In this document: positions 18,158 to 27,139 of the stretch, in pieces
Position numbering within the stretch: position 1 is the stretch's first letter
Layout of the letters: the number at the start of each line of letters is the position of its first letter
From: Sphingomonas sp. SRS2
GTDB taxonomy: Bacteria > Pseudomonadota > Alphaproteobacteria > Sphingomonadales > Sphingomonadaceae
NCBI RefSeq assembly: GCF_000971055.1
Contig: NZ_LARW01000095.1
Location: 1-62,650 of the forward strand
Direction: 5' to 3'
DNA length: 62,650 nt
Position numbers and translations under genes: made by a program
Notes under the pieces: generated by a model
The model's database searches: none
What the model was told of the DNA's origin: nothing
What the model saw: the letters and a program-made list of their open reading frames with translations, nothing else

Positions 18158-18640
18158 TCAGCCTTCGCTCGCTGGCTCCGACTGCAGCTGGATATAATTC
18201 TGAATGCCCATCCGCTCGATCATCTCGAACTGCGTTTCGAGCGTGTCGACATGGTCTTCCTCGGAATCGAGGATGTGCTGGAGAAGATCGCGGGTGACAT
18301 AATCGCGGACCTGCTCGCAATATTGGATGCCGTCGCGCAGCACCGGGAGCGCCTCATTTTCGAGCGCGAGATCGGCCTTGAGCAGCTCCTCGACGGTCTC
18401 GCCGATGCGCAGGCGGCCGAGCATCTGGAAATTGGGCAGGCCATCGAGGAACAGGATGCGCTCCGCCAGCTTGTCGGCGTGCTTCATTTCGTCGATCGAT
18501 TCGCCATATTCGAACTTGGCCAGCTTCGCGATGCCCCAATGGTTGAGCATGCGATAGTGCAGGAAATACTGGTTGATCGCGGTCAGCTCGTTCTTGAGCA
18601 CCTCGTTGAGGAATTCGATGACCTTCGGGTCGCCCTTCAT
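18158..18640 (-). CDS. bfr: Bacterioferritin
   Basis: Bacterioferritin stores iron as a 24-mer with haem between subunit pairs. The protein is 160 residues. The di-iron ferroxidase ligands E18, E51, H54, E94, E127 and H130 and the haem ligand M52 are all at their canonical positions. A Fur-like site lies about 110 bases upstream, and its ferredoxin partner bfd is the next gene upstream on the same strand, separated by a strong terminator. The two are therefore neighbours but probably separate transcripts. Confidence 0.97.
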   Translation of the reverse strand: MKGDPKVIEFLNEVLKNELTAINQYFLHYRMLNHWGIAKLAKFEYGESIDEMKHADKLAERILFLDGLPNFQMLGRLRIGETVEELLKADLALENEALPVLRDGIQYCEQVRDYVTRDLLQHILDSEEDHVDTLETQFEMIERMGIQNYIQLQSEPASEG

Positions 18641-18747
18641 GATGTATTCTCCGCAATAGACTGGCGGTCTGCTTAGAGCAGTAATGCATCGATTTAAAGG
18701 CCGCGCAGTTTTATTGTTTCAAAATAATCCAGTTAAAATATATACTT

Positions 18748-18790
18748 GAGAGCGATAGTCATTCGCAGCAAGTTGTCGATCGTCATTCGC
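18748..18790 (-). promoter_or_regulatory. Fur-like sites (two direct copies) upstream of bfr
   Basis: On the minus strand GCGAATGACTATCG and GCGAATGACGATCG lie 24 bases apart (13 of 14 identical) in the AT-rich bfr leader. The first, extended to 18748-18766, matches a 19-base Fur box (GCGAATGA-TATC pattern) at most left-half positions. A related box precedes bfd. Iron control is inferred from match and context. Confidence 0.5.
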
Positions 18791-18795
18791 ACAAA

Positions 18796-18820
18796 CAAAA
18801 AAGCCGCCCGAAGGCGGCTT
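18796..18820 (-). terminator. Rho-independent terminator after bfd
   Basis: Read on the minus strand: AAGCCGCC, loop TTCG, GGCGGCTT, then TTTTTG. It is a perfect 8-base stem with a tetraloop and U-run, 24 bases after the bfd stop. It separates bfd from bfr. Confidence 0.9.
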
Positions 18821-18843
18821 GCTGCTGGCGATGGGTCGGCCGG

Positions 18844-19014
18844 TCAGGCGGCTACGCTCTCTTCCTCAACGATCGATCGGGCATAGGGAATGCACTGTCC
18901 GCAGCGGGGACGCCGGCCGAGCGACTGATAGGCGCTCAATGGGCAGCTCGCGCCGTTGCGCACCGCCTCCCGGACATCGGACTCTCTGATGGCATTGCAG
19001 ACACAGACAACCAT
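18844..19014 (-). CDS. bfd: Bacterioferritin-associated [2Fe-2S] ferredoxin
   Basis: Bfd donates electrons to bacterioferritin so that stored ferric iron can be released. The 56-residue protein has cluster ligands C4, C6, C38 and C41, with VCVCNAI at the N-terminus and CGQC later. That is the Bfd fold pattern, not that of plant ferredoxins. The length fits the family (about 55-65). It lies upstream of bfr on the same strand with its own terminator and a Fur-like box 34 bases before its start. This suggests strong expression in low iron, opposite to bfr. Confidence 0.93.
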   Translation of the reverse strand: MVVCVCNAIRESDVREAVRNGASCPLSAYQSLGRRPRCGQCIPYARSIVEEESVAA

Positions 19015-19047
19015 GCGGCACCTCTCGAATCATGAGATAGCGCTATT

Positions 19048-19066
19048 GCGACTGACTATCAATACC
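19048..19066 (-). promoter_or_regulatory. Fur-like box upstream of bfd
   Basis: The plus-strand sequence GCGACTGACTATCAATACC aligns with the high-GC Fur consensus GCGAATGATTATCATTCGC at GCGA-TGA-TATCA. It is placed 34-52 bases before the bfd start. The right half is poorer, so binding is plausible rather than certain. Confidence 0.45.
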
Positions 19067-19117
19067 ATTGCGACGAGTTGCTTGCATGGAATGCGTCATA
19101 CTGCTCTAGGCGCGGCG

Positions 19118-19885
19118 ATGATCGATACCCCGTCCGATCGCCGGGCCCGGATAGCCGCCGCCTTCGGCCGCGCCGACCGCTATGACGAAGCGGCCGGCGC
19201 GCAGCGAATCGCCGCGGATGCGCTTGCGGCGCGTATCGCGACGGCCCCGCTGCCGCCCGCGCCGCGCATCCTCGAACTCGGATGCGGCACCGGATTCCTG
19301 ACCCGCGCGCTGCACGACGCGATCGGCCCCGCGCGCTGGACGGTCAGCGACATCGCCCCCGATATGGTCGATCGCGCCCGGGCCGCGCTGGACATCGAAG
19401 CCGATTATCGCGTCATCGATGGCGAGGCGGTCGATCCGGCGCTCGGGCGATTCGACCTGATCGCGTCGAGCCTTTCCTTCCAATGGTTCGCCGACTTGCC
19501 ACGGGCGGTGGCGGCGCTGACCGCGCGGCTCGATACGGGCGGCCTGCTCGCCTTCTCGACGATGGCGGCGGACGGCTTTCCCGAATGGACGGCGGCGCTG
19601 GCGGCGGAAGGCTTGTCCGGCGGCACCCCGGCCTATCCCGACCGTGCCGCGCTGGCCGCGCTCGCGCCGCTGGGGTTCCGGGCCGATGTCCAACTCGCCG
19701 ATATCCCTCAGCAGCAAGCCGATGCGGCGACCTTCCTGCGCCGGCTCAAGGCGATCGGCGCGGGCACGCCGGCTGAGGGCTATCGCCCGCTGTCGCCCGC
19801 CGCGCTGCGCCAGGCGATGGCGCGGTTCGATGCGGGGCCCCGCATCGTCACCTGGCGGGTTGCCTACTGCCTGATCAGCGGCTGA
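19118..19885 (+). CDS. bioC: BioC-like malonyl-ACP O-methyltransferase
   Basis: This is a SAM-dependent methyltransferase, 255 residues. Motif I is LELGCGTGFL and the acidic motif II contains VSDIAPDMV; the post-motif ASSLSFQWFADL is characteristic of BioC proteins. BioC masks the malonyl carboxyl so that fatty-acid enzymes can build pimelate for biotin. No other bio gene is in the window, so the function is by similarity alone and a general methyltransferase is possible. I chose ATG at 19118; the longer frame runs back over bfd. The 3' end overlaps the convergent gene by 11 bases. Confidence 0.75.
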   Translation: MIDTPSDRRARIAAAFGRADRYDEAAGAQRIAADALAARIATAPLPPAPRILELGCGTGFLTRALHDAIGPARWTVSDIAPDMVDRARAALDIEADYRVIDGEAVDPALGRFDLIASSLSFQWFADLPRAVAALTARLDTGGLLAFSTMAADGFPEWTAALAAEGLSGGTPAYPDRAALAALAPLGFRADVQLADIPQQQADAATFLRRLKAIGAGTPAEGYRPLSPAALRQAMARFDAGPRIVTWRVAYCLISG

Positions 19886-20276
19886 CCGAGACGCCGACCT
19901 CGCCTGCGGTCATCCCCGACAGGGCCAGCGTGTAGTGGCCTGCGGTCAGTTCGAAATCGACGATCTTGGCGATGCCGCTGCCCGGCGCGCCATGGCGATG
20001 CCCGATCGAGGCGAGCAGCTTGCCGTCGCGGATCATCTCGATCCAGCCCGGCGCGCCGAGCGAGACATGATATAGGCCGGGCTCGTCGATCTCGGCCGAC
20101 AGGATCGCGCCGAAATTGGCCGGGGCGTGCGGCAGCCTGGGCGGCACTGGGTAGGCGAGCTCGCCCTGCGGGCTGAGGCGGATCGTCGCCGTCTGGCCCG
20201 GATCGATCGGGACTTCGGCGAGGGTAGGAGTGGCAAGGAGGAGGGCGGCGGCGACGGCTAATGATGTCAGACGCAT
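19875..20276 (-). CDS. Small exported protein of unknown function
   Basis: This encodes 133 residues with a clear signal peptide, MRLTSLAVAAALLLATPTLA, cut before EVP. The mature part (about 113 residues) looks like a beta-rich domain with repeated Gly-Tyr turns (PGLYHVSLGAPGWIEM, TAGHYTLALSG). This is reminiscent of small carbohydrate- or ligand-binding jelly-roll domains. I know of no assigned function. It lies 98 bases downstream of ppc on the same strand, with a palindromic repeat between. Confidence 0.7.
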   Translation of the reverse strand: MRLTSLAVAAALLLATPTLAEVPIDPGQTATIRLSPQGELAYPVPPRLPHAPANFGAILSAEIDEPGLYHVSLGAPGWIEMIRDGKLLASIGHRHGAPGSGIAKIVDFELTAGHYTLALSGMTAGEVGVSVSR

Positions 20277-20288
20277 TTCCCGATCCCC

Positions 20289-20359
20289 GTCATTCCAGCG
20301 AAAGCTGGAACCTTCATTGGCGCAAAAATAAGGGAGATCCCAGCTTTCGCCGGGATGAC
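20289..20359. repeat. Palindromic intergenic repeat, copy 2 (about 71 bases)
   Basis: It begins GTCATTCCAGC-GAAA-GCTGGAA and ends GGGAGATCCCAGCTTTCGCCGGGATGAC in outline. The two end hairpins match copies 1 and 3 in inverted orientation. The centre is shorter and AT-rich, without the third hairpin. It fills the gap between ppc and the exported protein. Confidence 0.8.
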
Positions 20360-20374
20360 GACGAAGAGCCTATA

Positions 20375-23056
20375 TCAGCCGCTGTTGCGCAGCGCGGTCG
20401 CGATCGCATTGATCGAGAGCTGGATGCCTTCGCGTACGCGCGGGTCGTCCTCGCCCGCGCGGTGGCGCTTGAGCAGTTCGATCTGGAGCAGGTTGAGCGG
20501 CTCGATATAGGGCAGGCGCAGCCGGATCGACTGGTCGAGCGACGGATTCTTCTGGAGCAGCCGGGTCTGGCGGGTGATCGACAACAGGCAATCCTGCGCC
20601 ATTTGCCACCCATCCCGGATCTCGCCGAAGATCGCCTTGCCCATGTCCTGATCCTCGACCAGCGCGACATAGCGTTCGGCGAGATCCATGTCCGACTTGG
20701 CGAGCACCATTTCCAGATTGGCGAGGGTCGACTGGAAGAAGGGCCAGGCTTCGAGCATCTCGCGCAGCAGGCCGATGTCCTTATAGGCCCTGAGCCCCTG
20801 GCCGACGCCATACCAGCCGGGCAGCATCACCCGCGCCTGCGCCCAGCTGAACACCCAGGGAATGGCGCGCAGATCCTCGATCCGGTCGCTCTTGGTGCGG
20901 CTGGCGGGGCGCGAACCGATTTTCAGGTCGGCGATCTCGGCGATCGGGGTCATCTGGCGGAAGAAGGTGCGAAAGCCCTCGGTCTCATAGACCAGCCCGC
21001 GATAGGCCTTGAACGCCGTCCCCGAAATCTCGTCCATCGCCGCGAAGAAGCGTTTGGCGTCGGCGGGCTTGAGCGCGGCTTCCTCCAGGCTGGCGAGCAG
21101 CGTCGCGGAGGTCATCGCCTCCAGATTGGCGGCGGCGCTCTCGCGCGTGCCATATTTGGCGGCGATCACCTCGCCCTGCTCCGTGATGCGGATGCGGCCC
21201 TGCACCGTGCCATGCGGCTGCGCCAGGATCGCCGCGAAGCTCGAGCCGCCGCCACGGCCGACAGCGCCGCCACGGCCGTGGAACAGCTGGATCGCGGTCC
21301 CCGCCTTGGCGAAGACCGGCTTCAGCGCGCTTGATGCCTCGTGCAAGCTCCACACCGAGGTCAGATAGCCGCCGTCCTTGTTCGAATCCGAATAGCCGAC
21401 CATCACCTCCTGATGCCCACGCGCGGCGGTGATCTCCGAGACCTCTGGCAGCGCGAACCACTTCGTCATCACCTCGGGCGCACGCTGAAGATCGCCGATC
21501 GTCTCGAACAGCGGCACCGCCATGATCGCGGCGGTCGGCGGATTGCCGGGAACATAGAGCCCGGCTTCCTTGAGCAGGACGTTGACCTCGAGCATGTCCG
21601 ACACGCTCTCGGCCTTGGAAATGAGATAGGTGGTGATCGCCTCCGGCCCATAGAGCTTGTGCGCCTCGGCAGCGGCCAGGACGATCTCCAGCTCGGACAG
21701 CGTCTCCTCCGAATAGGCGCCGAAGGGGGTGCGCAGCAGCCGCTTCGAGGCGAGTTCGCTGCGCAGCAAATCGACCCGCGCGTCCTCGTCGAGCTTCAGA
21801 TAGTCGTCCTCGACCCCCGCGACTTTGAGCAGGTCGGCGATCACCCGCTCATGGACATCGGCATTCTGCCGCATGTCGAGCGTGGCGAGATGGAAGCCGA
21901 AAGTCTCGACCGCGCGGATCAGCCGGCCGAGCGAGCCGCTGCCCGACAGCGATCCCGCCCCGGTGCGGTTGAGCGCATGTGCGATCTGGATCAGGTCGGC
22001 GCGCAGCGACGCGGGGTCCTCATAAAGGCCGCCTTCGGCATCGGTCGCGGGAAGGCGCGGGGGCGTGCGTCCGGTCAGCTGCTGATAGGTCTTCGACAGG
22101 CGCGAGTAGATGCCGGTGATCGCGCGGCGATAGGGCTCGTCGCTGCGGGTCGAGCTCTTGTCGCCCGATGCTTCGGCGAGCTTCTCGACCTCCCAGGTCG
22201 CCTCGGCCAGCTCGGTCGAGATCGACAGTTCGGCGCCGAGCTCGTGAAGTTGCTGGAGATAATAGCCGACCACCGTCTCCGCCGCCCGCGACAGCGCCAG
22301 GCGCAGCGAGTCGGCATTGACGAAGGGATTGCCGTCGCGGTCGCCGCCGATCCAGCTGCCGGGGCGCAGGAAGCTGGCCGGGCGATGTCCGAGCGCGCGT
22401 TGCCAGCGCGAATAAAGCGCGGGCAGGGTCGGCAGGAAGATGTCGCGCAGAAAGGCGAGCGCGCTCTCGACCTCGTCGGCCACATAGAGCTTCTCGCGGC
22501 GCAGCGGACGGGTCTGCCACAGCAGCGCGATCTGGCGGTAGATCGCCTGGTCGATCAGGTCGCCGTCGGCGGTCTCGGTCCGGCCGATGTCCTTGAGCGT
22601 CATCAACTCGGCGATCTTGTTGCGGTGATCGATCATGCTCTTGCGCCGCACCTCGGTCGGGTGGGCGGTCAGCACTGGCGCGATCAGCGCCTTGTCGAGC
22701 ATGTCGACGACGTTCGAACGCGATATGCCCTGCTTTTCCAGCCGGTCGAGTGCGGCGGCGACGTCGGCGCCCGGCTCGGCGGCGACCCCCTGCCGGTCCT
22801 CTGCAAGGTTGGCGAGCATCGAGAAGAGCATGAAGCCGCGCACGAAGGCGAGCGTATCGTCGAGGGTGAGCGCGTCGAGCCCCGAGTCGATCTGATGCGC
22901 ATCGACGATCCCGCGCGCGCGATCGACCGAGGCCGAGCGGATATATTCGATCCGCCGGAACAGCGCCTCGCCGCCATAGGCCTTGATCACGTCGCCGAGC
23001 AGTCGGCCGAGGAAGCGGATGTCGGGATTCTGGGTGATCGGCGGCGTGCTGGACAT
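20375..23056 (-). CDS. ppc: Phosphoenolpyruvate carboxylase
   Basis: The enzyme adds bicarbonate to PEP to give oxaloacetate, refilling the citric-acid cycle. From ATG at 23056 the protein is 893 residues, a normal bacterial length; the open frame continues 58 codons upstream but that part looks non-coding. Active-site blocks are VLTAHPTEVRR (catalytic His), GYSDSNKDGGY, FHGRGG-VGRGGG and the conserved C-terminal RNSG (family RNTG). It stands alone, not in an operon. Acetyl-CoA and aspartate control is usual for the family but cannot be judged here. Confidence 0.97.
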   Translation of the reverse strand: MSSTPPITQNPDIRFLGRLLGDVIKAYGGEALFRRIEYIRSASVDRARGIVDAHQIDSGLDALTLDDTLAFVRGFMLFSMLANLAEDRQGVAAEPGADVAAALDRLEKQGISRSNVVDMLDKALIAPVLTAHPTEVRRKSMIDHRNKIAELMTLKDIGRTETADGDLIDQAIYRQIALLWQTRPLRREKLYVADEVESALAFLRDIFLPTLPALYSRWQRALGHRPASFLRPGSWIGGDRDGNPFVNADSLRLALSRAAETVVGYYLQQLHELGAELSISTELAEATWEVEKLAEASGDKSSTRSDEPYRRAITGIYSRLSKTYQQLTGRTPPRLPATDAEGGLYEDPASLRADLIQIAHALNRTGAGSLSGSGSLGRLIRAVETFGFHLATLDMRQNADVHERVIADLLKVAGVEDDYLKLDEDARVDLLRSELASKRLLRTPFGAYSEETLSELEIVLAAAEAHKLYGPEAITTYLISKAESVSDMLEVNVLLKEAGLYVPGNPPTAAIMAVPLFETIGDLQRAPEVMTKWFALPEVSEITAARGHQEVMVGYSDSNKDGGYLTSVWSLHEASSALKPVFAKAGTAIQLFHGRGGAVGRGGGSSFAAILAQPHGTVQGRIRITEQGEVIAAKYGTRESAAANLEAMTSATLLASLEEAALKPADAKRFFAAMDEISGTAFKAYRGLVYETEGFRTFFRQMTPIAEIADLKIGSRPASRTKSDRIEDLRAIPWVFSWAQARVMLPGWYGVGQGLRAYKDIGLLREMLEAWPFFQSTLANLEMVLAKSDMDLAERYVALVEDQDMGKAIFGEIRDGWQMAQDCLLSITRQTRLLQKNPSLDQSIRLRLPYIEPLNLLQIELLKRHRAGEDDPRVREGIQLSINAIATALRNSG

Positions 23057-23187
23057 GGCTGGGATGCTGCGCCGCAATATTTTGGTCGTCAACCCATCAC
23101 GTCGCCCGGCGGCGGCCGGACGACCAGCGCGCGATCGCGACTTTCGGCATAGGTCCATGGTCGCCCCGGACTCCAGCCCTGCGCGGG

Positions 23188-23892
23188 TCAGGCGAAAATC
23201 TCGTTCAGAAAGTTCCGCATCGCCTGCCACGATCGCGCATCCGCCGCAGGGCTATACATCCCCTCGCGCGCGGGATTGGTGAAGGCGTGGACGGTGTGGC
23301 CATAGGCGTGGAGTTGCCAGTCGGCGCCCGCCTCGGTCATTTCGCTGGCCAGGCCGAGCACCGCGTCGGGAGGGGCGAGAGGATCTTCCCAGCCGTGGAG
23401 GGCGAGGATCTTCGCGCTGATCGCCTCGTTGGGGAAGGGGGGAGCGTCGTAGAGGCCGTGGAAGCTCACCACGCCGGCAAGCCCGGCACCGCTGCGGGCG
23501 AGATCGAGGACGCATTTGCCGCCGAAGCAGAAGCCGATCGCCGCGACTTTCGCCCGATCGACCGGCGCGTCCGCCGCCAGCGCGGCATCGAGCGCGACGC
23601 GCAGCCGGGCCTTCAATTCGGCGCGGTCGGCGTCGAGCGTGGCCATCCGGGCACGCGCCTGATCGGCGTCGGCGGGCCAGTGGTCGACCCCATAGACGTC
23701 GATCGCGACCCCGACATAGCCGAGCTCGGCGAGCGAGCGCGCCTTGCCCTCCTCAAATCGCGAGCGGCCCATGAAAGTGCCCGCGACCAGCACCAGCGGA
23801 CGCGGCCCGGGGGCGGCGTCGTCCCAGGTGGCGAAAGCCTCGAAGATGATCCCGCCATGCGCATAGCGGATGGGCCTGGTGACGATCGGCAT
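23188..23892 (-). CDS. Dienelactone hydrolase-family protein
   Basis: This is an alpha/beta hydrolase, 234 residues from ATG at 23892 (GAGAGG ten bases before). The nucleophile elbow is GFCFGGK, with Cys as in dienelactone hydrolase rather than Ser; the acid is in HGWEDP and the base in GHTVHAF. The true substrate in such genomic settings is usually unknown; no chlorocatechol genes are nearby. It is divergent from gpmA. Confidence 0.88.
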   Translation of the reverse strand: MPIVTRPIRYAHGGIIFEAFATWDDAAPGPRPLVLVAGTFMGRSRFEEGKARSLAELGYVGVAIDVYGVDHWPADADQARARMATLDADRAELKARLRVALDAALAADAPVDRAKVAAIGFCFGGKCVLDLARSGAGLAGVVSFHGLYDAPPFPNEAISAKILALHGWEDPLAPPDAVLGLASEMTEAGADWQLHAYGHTVHAFTNPAREGMYSPAADARSWQAMRNFLNEIFA

Positions 23893-24005
23893 GATGGCGG
23901 TTCCTCTCGAAAAGCTGCTTTTGCGCCGCCTATATCCCAATGCAAGGGTGACAGATTGAAGGCTGCCCATTAAGAGGCGCGTTCCGCCGCGATTAAGGGG
24001 AAAAA

Positions 24006-24692
24006 ATGCCGACGCTCGTTCTGATCCGCCATGGCCAGTCGGCCTGGAATCTGGAGAACCGCTTCACCGGCTGGTGGGATGTCGACCTGACCGATCAGGG
24101 CGTCGCGGAGGCGAAGGCCGCGGGCGAGTTGATGGCCGCGAAGGGCCTCGACTTCGATATGTGCTATACCAGCTTCCAGACCCGCGCGATCAAGACGCTG
24201 AATATCGCGCTCGAGGCCATGGGCCGGCTGTGGTTGCCGGTCGAAAAGGACTGGCGGCTCAACGAGCGCCATTATGGTGGCCTGACCGGGCTCAACAAGG
24301 CCGAGACGGCGGCGAAGCATGGCGACGATCAGGTCAAGATCTGGCGGCGCAGCTTCGATATTCCGCCGCCGCTGCTCGATGCGGGCGGTGAGTTCGATCT
24401 TGCCGCCGACCTGCGCTACAAGGGCATCGCCATTCCCTCGACCGAAAGCCTCAAGGACACCATCGCGCGCGTCCTGCCCTATTGGGAGGCACGGATCGCT
24501 CCCGACCTGAAGGCGGGCAAGCGGGTGGTCATTTCGGCGCATGGCAATTCGTTGCGGGCGCTGGTCAAGCATCTGTCGGGCATTCCCGACGACGAGATCA
24601 CCCATCTGGAGATTCCGACCGGCCAGCCGATCGTCTATGACCTTGCCGACGATCTCAGCGCCAAGGATCGCTATTATCTGTCCGAGCGGTAA
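24006..24692 (+). CDS. gpmA: 2,3-bisphosphoglycerate-dependent phosphoglycerate mutase
   Basis: The product interconverts 3- and 2-phosphoglycerate in glycolysis. It is 228 residues, the usual length. The phospho-histidine motif [10 protein letters not shown] is at residues 6-15, with the second catalytic His in SAHGNSLRA and the conserved ERHYGGLTG loop. AAGGGG lies just before the start. It heads a run with purE and purK, spaced by 27 bases from purE. Confidence 0.97.
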   Translation: MPTLVLIRHGQSAWNLENRFTGWWDVDLTDQGVAEAKAAGELMAAKGLDFDMCYTSFQTRAIKTLNIALEAMGRLWLPVEKDWRLNERHYGGLTGLNKAETAAKHGDDQVKIWRRSFDIPPPLLDAGGEFDLAADLRYKGIAIPSTESLKDTIARVLPYWEARIAPDLKAGKRVVISAHGNSLRALVKHLSGIPDDEITHLEIPTGQPIVYDLADDLSAKDRYYLSER

Positions 24693-24719
24693 AAGAGCTT
24701 TTTGGGGGAGTATTAGCGC

Positions 24720-25208
24720 ATGGCACAGGCGCCGCTGATCGGGATTATCATGGGGAGCCGCTCCGACTGGGAGACGATGAGCCATGCCGCGGAGACGCTG
24801 AAGGCGCTCGGCGTTCCGCATGAGACGCTGGTCGTGTCGGCGCATCGCACCCCCGACCGGCTCTATGATTATGCCAAATCGGCGGTCGGGCGCGGGCTGA
24901 AGGCGATCATCGCCGGGGCCGGCGGCGCTGCTCATCTGCCCGGCATGACCGCGTCGATGACGCGCCTGCCGGTGCTCGGCGTGCCGGTCGAATCGAAGGC
25001 GCTCAAGGGCATGGACAGCCTGTTGTCGATCGTCCAGATGCCCGGCGGCATTCCGGTCGGCACCTTTGCGATCGGCAAGCCCGGCGCGATCAACGCGGCG
25101 CTGTTCGCGGCCGCGATGCTAGCGAACAACGATTCCGCGCTCGCCGAACGGCTCGATGCCTGGCGGGCGAAGCAGACCGCCGACGTCGCGGTCGAGCCAT
25201 TCGACTGA
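24720..25208 (+). CDS. purE: N5-carboxyaminoimidazole ribonucleotide mutase PurE
   Basis: PurE moves the carboxyl of N5-CAIR to give CAIR in purine synthesis. The class I, 162-residue form shows [13 protein letters not shown] with the conserved Ser-Asp, SAHRTPDR with the catalytic His, and [12 protein letters not shown]. It is followed ten bases later by purK, the ATP-dependent enzyme that supplies its substrate, so the two are surely co-transcribed. Confidence 0.97.
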   Translation: MAQAPLIGIIMGSRSDWETMSHAAETLKALGVPHETLVVSAHRTPDRLYDYAKSAVGRGLKAIIAGAGGAAHLPGMTASMTRLPVLGVPVESKALKGMDSLLSIVQMPGGIPVGTFAIGKPGAINAALFAAAMLANNDSALAERLDAWRAKQTADVAVEPFD

Positions 25209-25218
25209 TCCTGCGCAC

Positions 25219-26277
25219 ATGATTCCGCCCGGCAAGACAATCGGTATCATCGGCGGCGGCCAGCTTGGCCGGATGCTCAGCATGGCTGCGGCCCATCTCG
25301 GCTATCGCAGCGCGATCTACGCGCCCGAGCCGAGCGGCCCCGCCGCCGACGTTGCCTCGCGCTGGGTGCAGGGCGCCTATGACGATGTCGATGCGCTGCA
25401 GGCTTTCGCCGCGACTGTCGACGTCATCACCTATGAGTTCGAGAATATCCCGGTTGCGCCGCTCGAAGCGTTGCGTGCGCCGCTCGCGCCGCATCCGCGC
25501 GCGCTTGGTGTGGCGCAGGACCGCGCGACCGAAAAGGCCTTCGTCAAGGCGATCGGCGGCCGCCCCGCGCCTTGGGCGGTGGTCTCCGAACGCGCCGACC
25601 TCGATACCGCGCTCGACCTGATCGGCGCGCCCGCGATCCTCAAGACGCGGCGGTTCGGCTATGACGGCAAGGGCCAGGCGCGATTGAAGGATGTCGCCGA
25701 CGCCGACGAGGCCTGGGCCTCGCTCGCCTGGGAGCCCGCTGTGCTCGAAGGCTTCGTCGATTTCGAGCGGGAATTCTCGCTGCTGATCGTGCGCGGCGCC
25801 GATGGCGCGATGGCGATCTGGGATCCGGTGCTCAACGTCCATGAGGACGGCATCCTCGCCCTGTCGACGGTGCCCGCCGCGCTGTCGCCCGCCACGGTCG
25901 CGGCGGCGAAGGCGCTCGCCGAAAAGATCGTCACCGAACTCGATTATGTCGGTGTGCTGGCGATCGAATATTTCGATACCCCCGCCGGTCCGGTGTTCAA
26001 CGAGATGGCGCCCCGCGTCCACAATAGCGGCCATTGGACGATCGAGGGCGCGGTGACGTCGCAGTTCGAGAACCATATCCGCGCCATTTGCGGCCTGCCG
26101 CTGGGCTCCACCGCACGCGCCGCGCCGCGCGTCGAGATGCGCAACCTGATCGGCGATCAGGCGGGCGACTGGGACATCATCCTCTCCGATCCCGCCGCGC
26201 ATCTCCACCTTTACGGCAAGGGGCAGGCTCGCCCGGGCCGCAAGATGGGCCATGTGACGAAGCTGTTCTTCGATTGA
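25219..26277 (+). CDS. purK: N5-carboxyaminoimidazole ribonucleotide synthase PurK
   Basis: This ATP-grasp enzyme adds bicarbonate to AIR. It is 352 residues from ATG at 25219. Markers are IGIIGGGQLGRML at the start, TYEFENIP, the ATP-grasp blocks KTRRFGYDGKGQ and EFSLLIVRG, and NEMAPRVHNSGHWT near the end. It forms the second half of the purE-purK pair. Confidence 0.97.
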   Translation: MIPPGKTIGIIGGGQLGRMLSMAAAHLGYRSAIYAPEPSGPAADVASRWVQGAYDDVDALQAFAATVDVITYEFENIPVAPLEALRAPLAPHPRALGVAQDRATEKAFVKAIGGRPAPWAVVSERADLDTALDLIGAPAILKTRRFGYDGKGQARLKDVADADEAWASLAWEPAVLEGFVDFEREFSLLIVRGADGAMAIWDPVLNVHEDGILALSTVPAALSPATVAAAKALAEKIVTELDYVGVLAIEYFDTPAGPVFNEMAPRVHNSGHWTIEGAVTSQFENHIRAICGLPLGSTARAAPRVEMRNLIGDQAGDWDIILSDPAAHLHLYGKGQARPGRKMGHVTKLFFD

Positions 26278-26375
26278 TTCAGGCATCGCCCTGGCTGAGG
26301 CGGGGAGGCTGCTGAGTGTCGTTGCGGCGAGGCCGGCCCTGATGCGGCGGTCGGCCTATCCCCAGGCTGCCCTTG

Positions 26376-26825
26376 TCAGGCCGGGCCGTAGCGCAAATGG
26401 ATCAGCGGATAGGGCCGGCCCTGCCCGTCGAGCGCCGATCGCCCGGTCGCCACGAACCCCATCCGTTCGTAGAAGCGCACCGCCTGTCCGTTCTGCTCGT
26501 TGACGTCGGTGGTCATCGCCGGATGCAGTGCCAGGCCGTGCGCCACAAGCGCGCGGCCGACACCGCGGCCATGGAAAAGAGGATCGACGAACAGCGCCTC
26601 CATATGCCCACCGTCGAGGAGCATGAAGCCGACGGCGCGGTCTGCCTGATCGACCGCAAGCCACAGCGGCGCTTCGGGCAGGAAGGCGCATAGCATCTCG
26701 TCGATCGCGGCGCGGTCCTCGGGCATCAGGAAGCCGTGCGTCGCGTCGACAGCGCCGCGCCATATCTCGATAGCGCGCATGCCGTCCTTCGGTCGCGCAG
26801 GACGGATGATCATGGTCGTGGCCAT
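26376..26825 (-). CDS. GNAT-family acetyltransferase
   Basis: This is an N-acetyltransferase, 149 residues. The acetyl-CoA-binding motif A is FVDPLFHGRGVGRAL, with the family Q/RxxGxG/A seen as HGRGVG; motif B is RFYERMGFVATGR. The C-terminal DGQGRPYPLIHLRY resembles YjaB-like members. The start is uncertain because no clear ribosome site precedes it; ATG 26813 is an alternative. It lies 17 bases after a small gene coupled to an M16 protease. Substrate unknown. Confidence 0.85.
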   Translation of the reverse strand: MATTMIIRPARPKDGMRAIEIWRGAVDATHGFLMPEDRAAIDEMLCAFLPEAPLWLAVDQADRAVGFMLLDGGHMEALFVDPLFHGRGVGRALVAHGLALHPAMTTDVNEQNGQAVRFYERMGFVATGRSALDGQGRPYPLIHLRYGPA

Positions 26826-26842
26826 TGCCGGACGGAGGAGGC

Positions 26843-27139
26843 TCAGCTCCGCCGCACCCCCGTCATTGCCGCCTTGCCCATCGGGCCGATCGTCACCGTG
26901 CCTTCCAATCGGTCACCGTCGATCACGGCCTTGCCGATGAGGGTCATCGGCATCGGCTTGGTGGTCGGCATCTTCCAGACCAGCCTGTCGCCCTCGATCC
27001 GGCCGTCGATCACCGGCAGCACGCCGATATCGGCGACATTGCTGCCGGTGAAGCTGTCGCCATCGCGGACGATGGTGAACACCGACTTCTGCTCGCCGAA
27101 CGGCGCCTTGGTCACGCAATCCCAGACTTCGGTTGTCAT
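26843..27139 (-). CDS. Small protein coupled to the M16 protease gene
   Basis: This encodes 98 residues starting MTTEVWDCVTKAPFGEQ. Alternating beta-type segments (FTIVRDGDSFTG, MTLIGKAVIDGDRLEGTVTIG) suggest a lipocalin-like or beta-barrel fold without a signal peptide. I cannot assign a family. The ATG overlaps the protease stop (ATGA), which implies translational coupling. Confidence 0.7.
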   Translation of the reverse strand: MTTEVWDCVTKAPFGEQKSVFTIVRDGDSFTGSNVADIGVLPVIDGRIEGDRLVWKMPTTKPMPMTLIGKAVIDGDRLEGTVTIGPMGKAAMTGVRRS

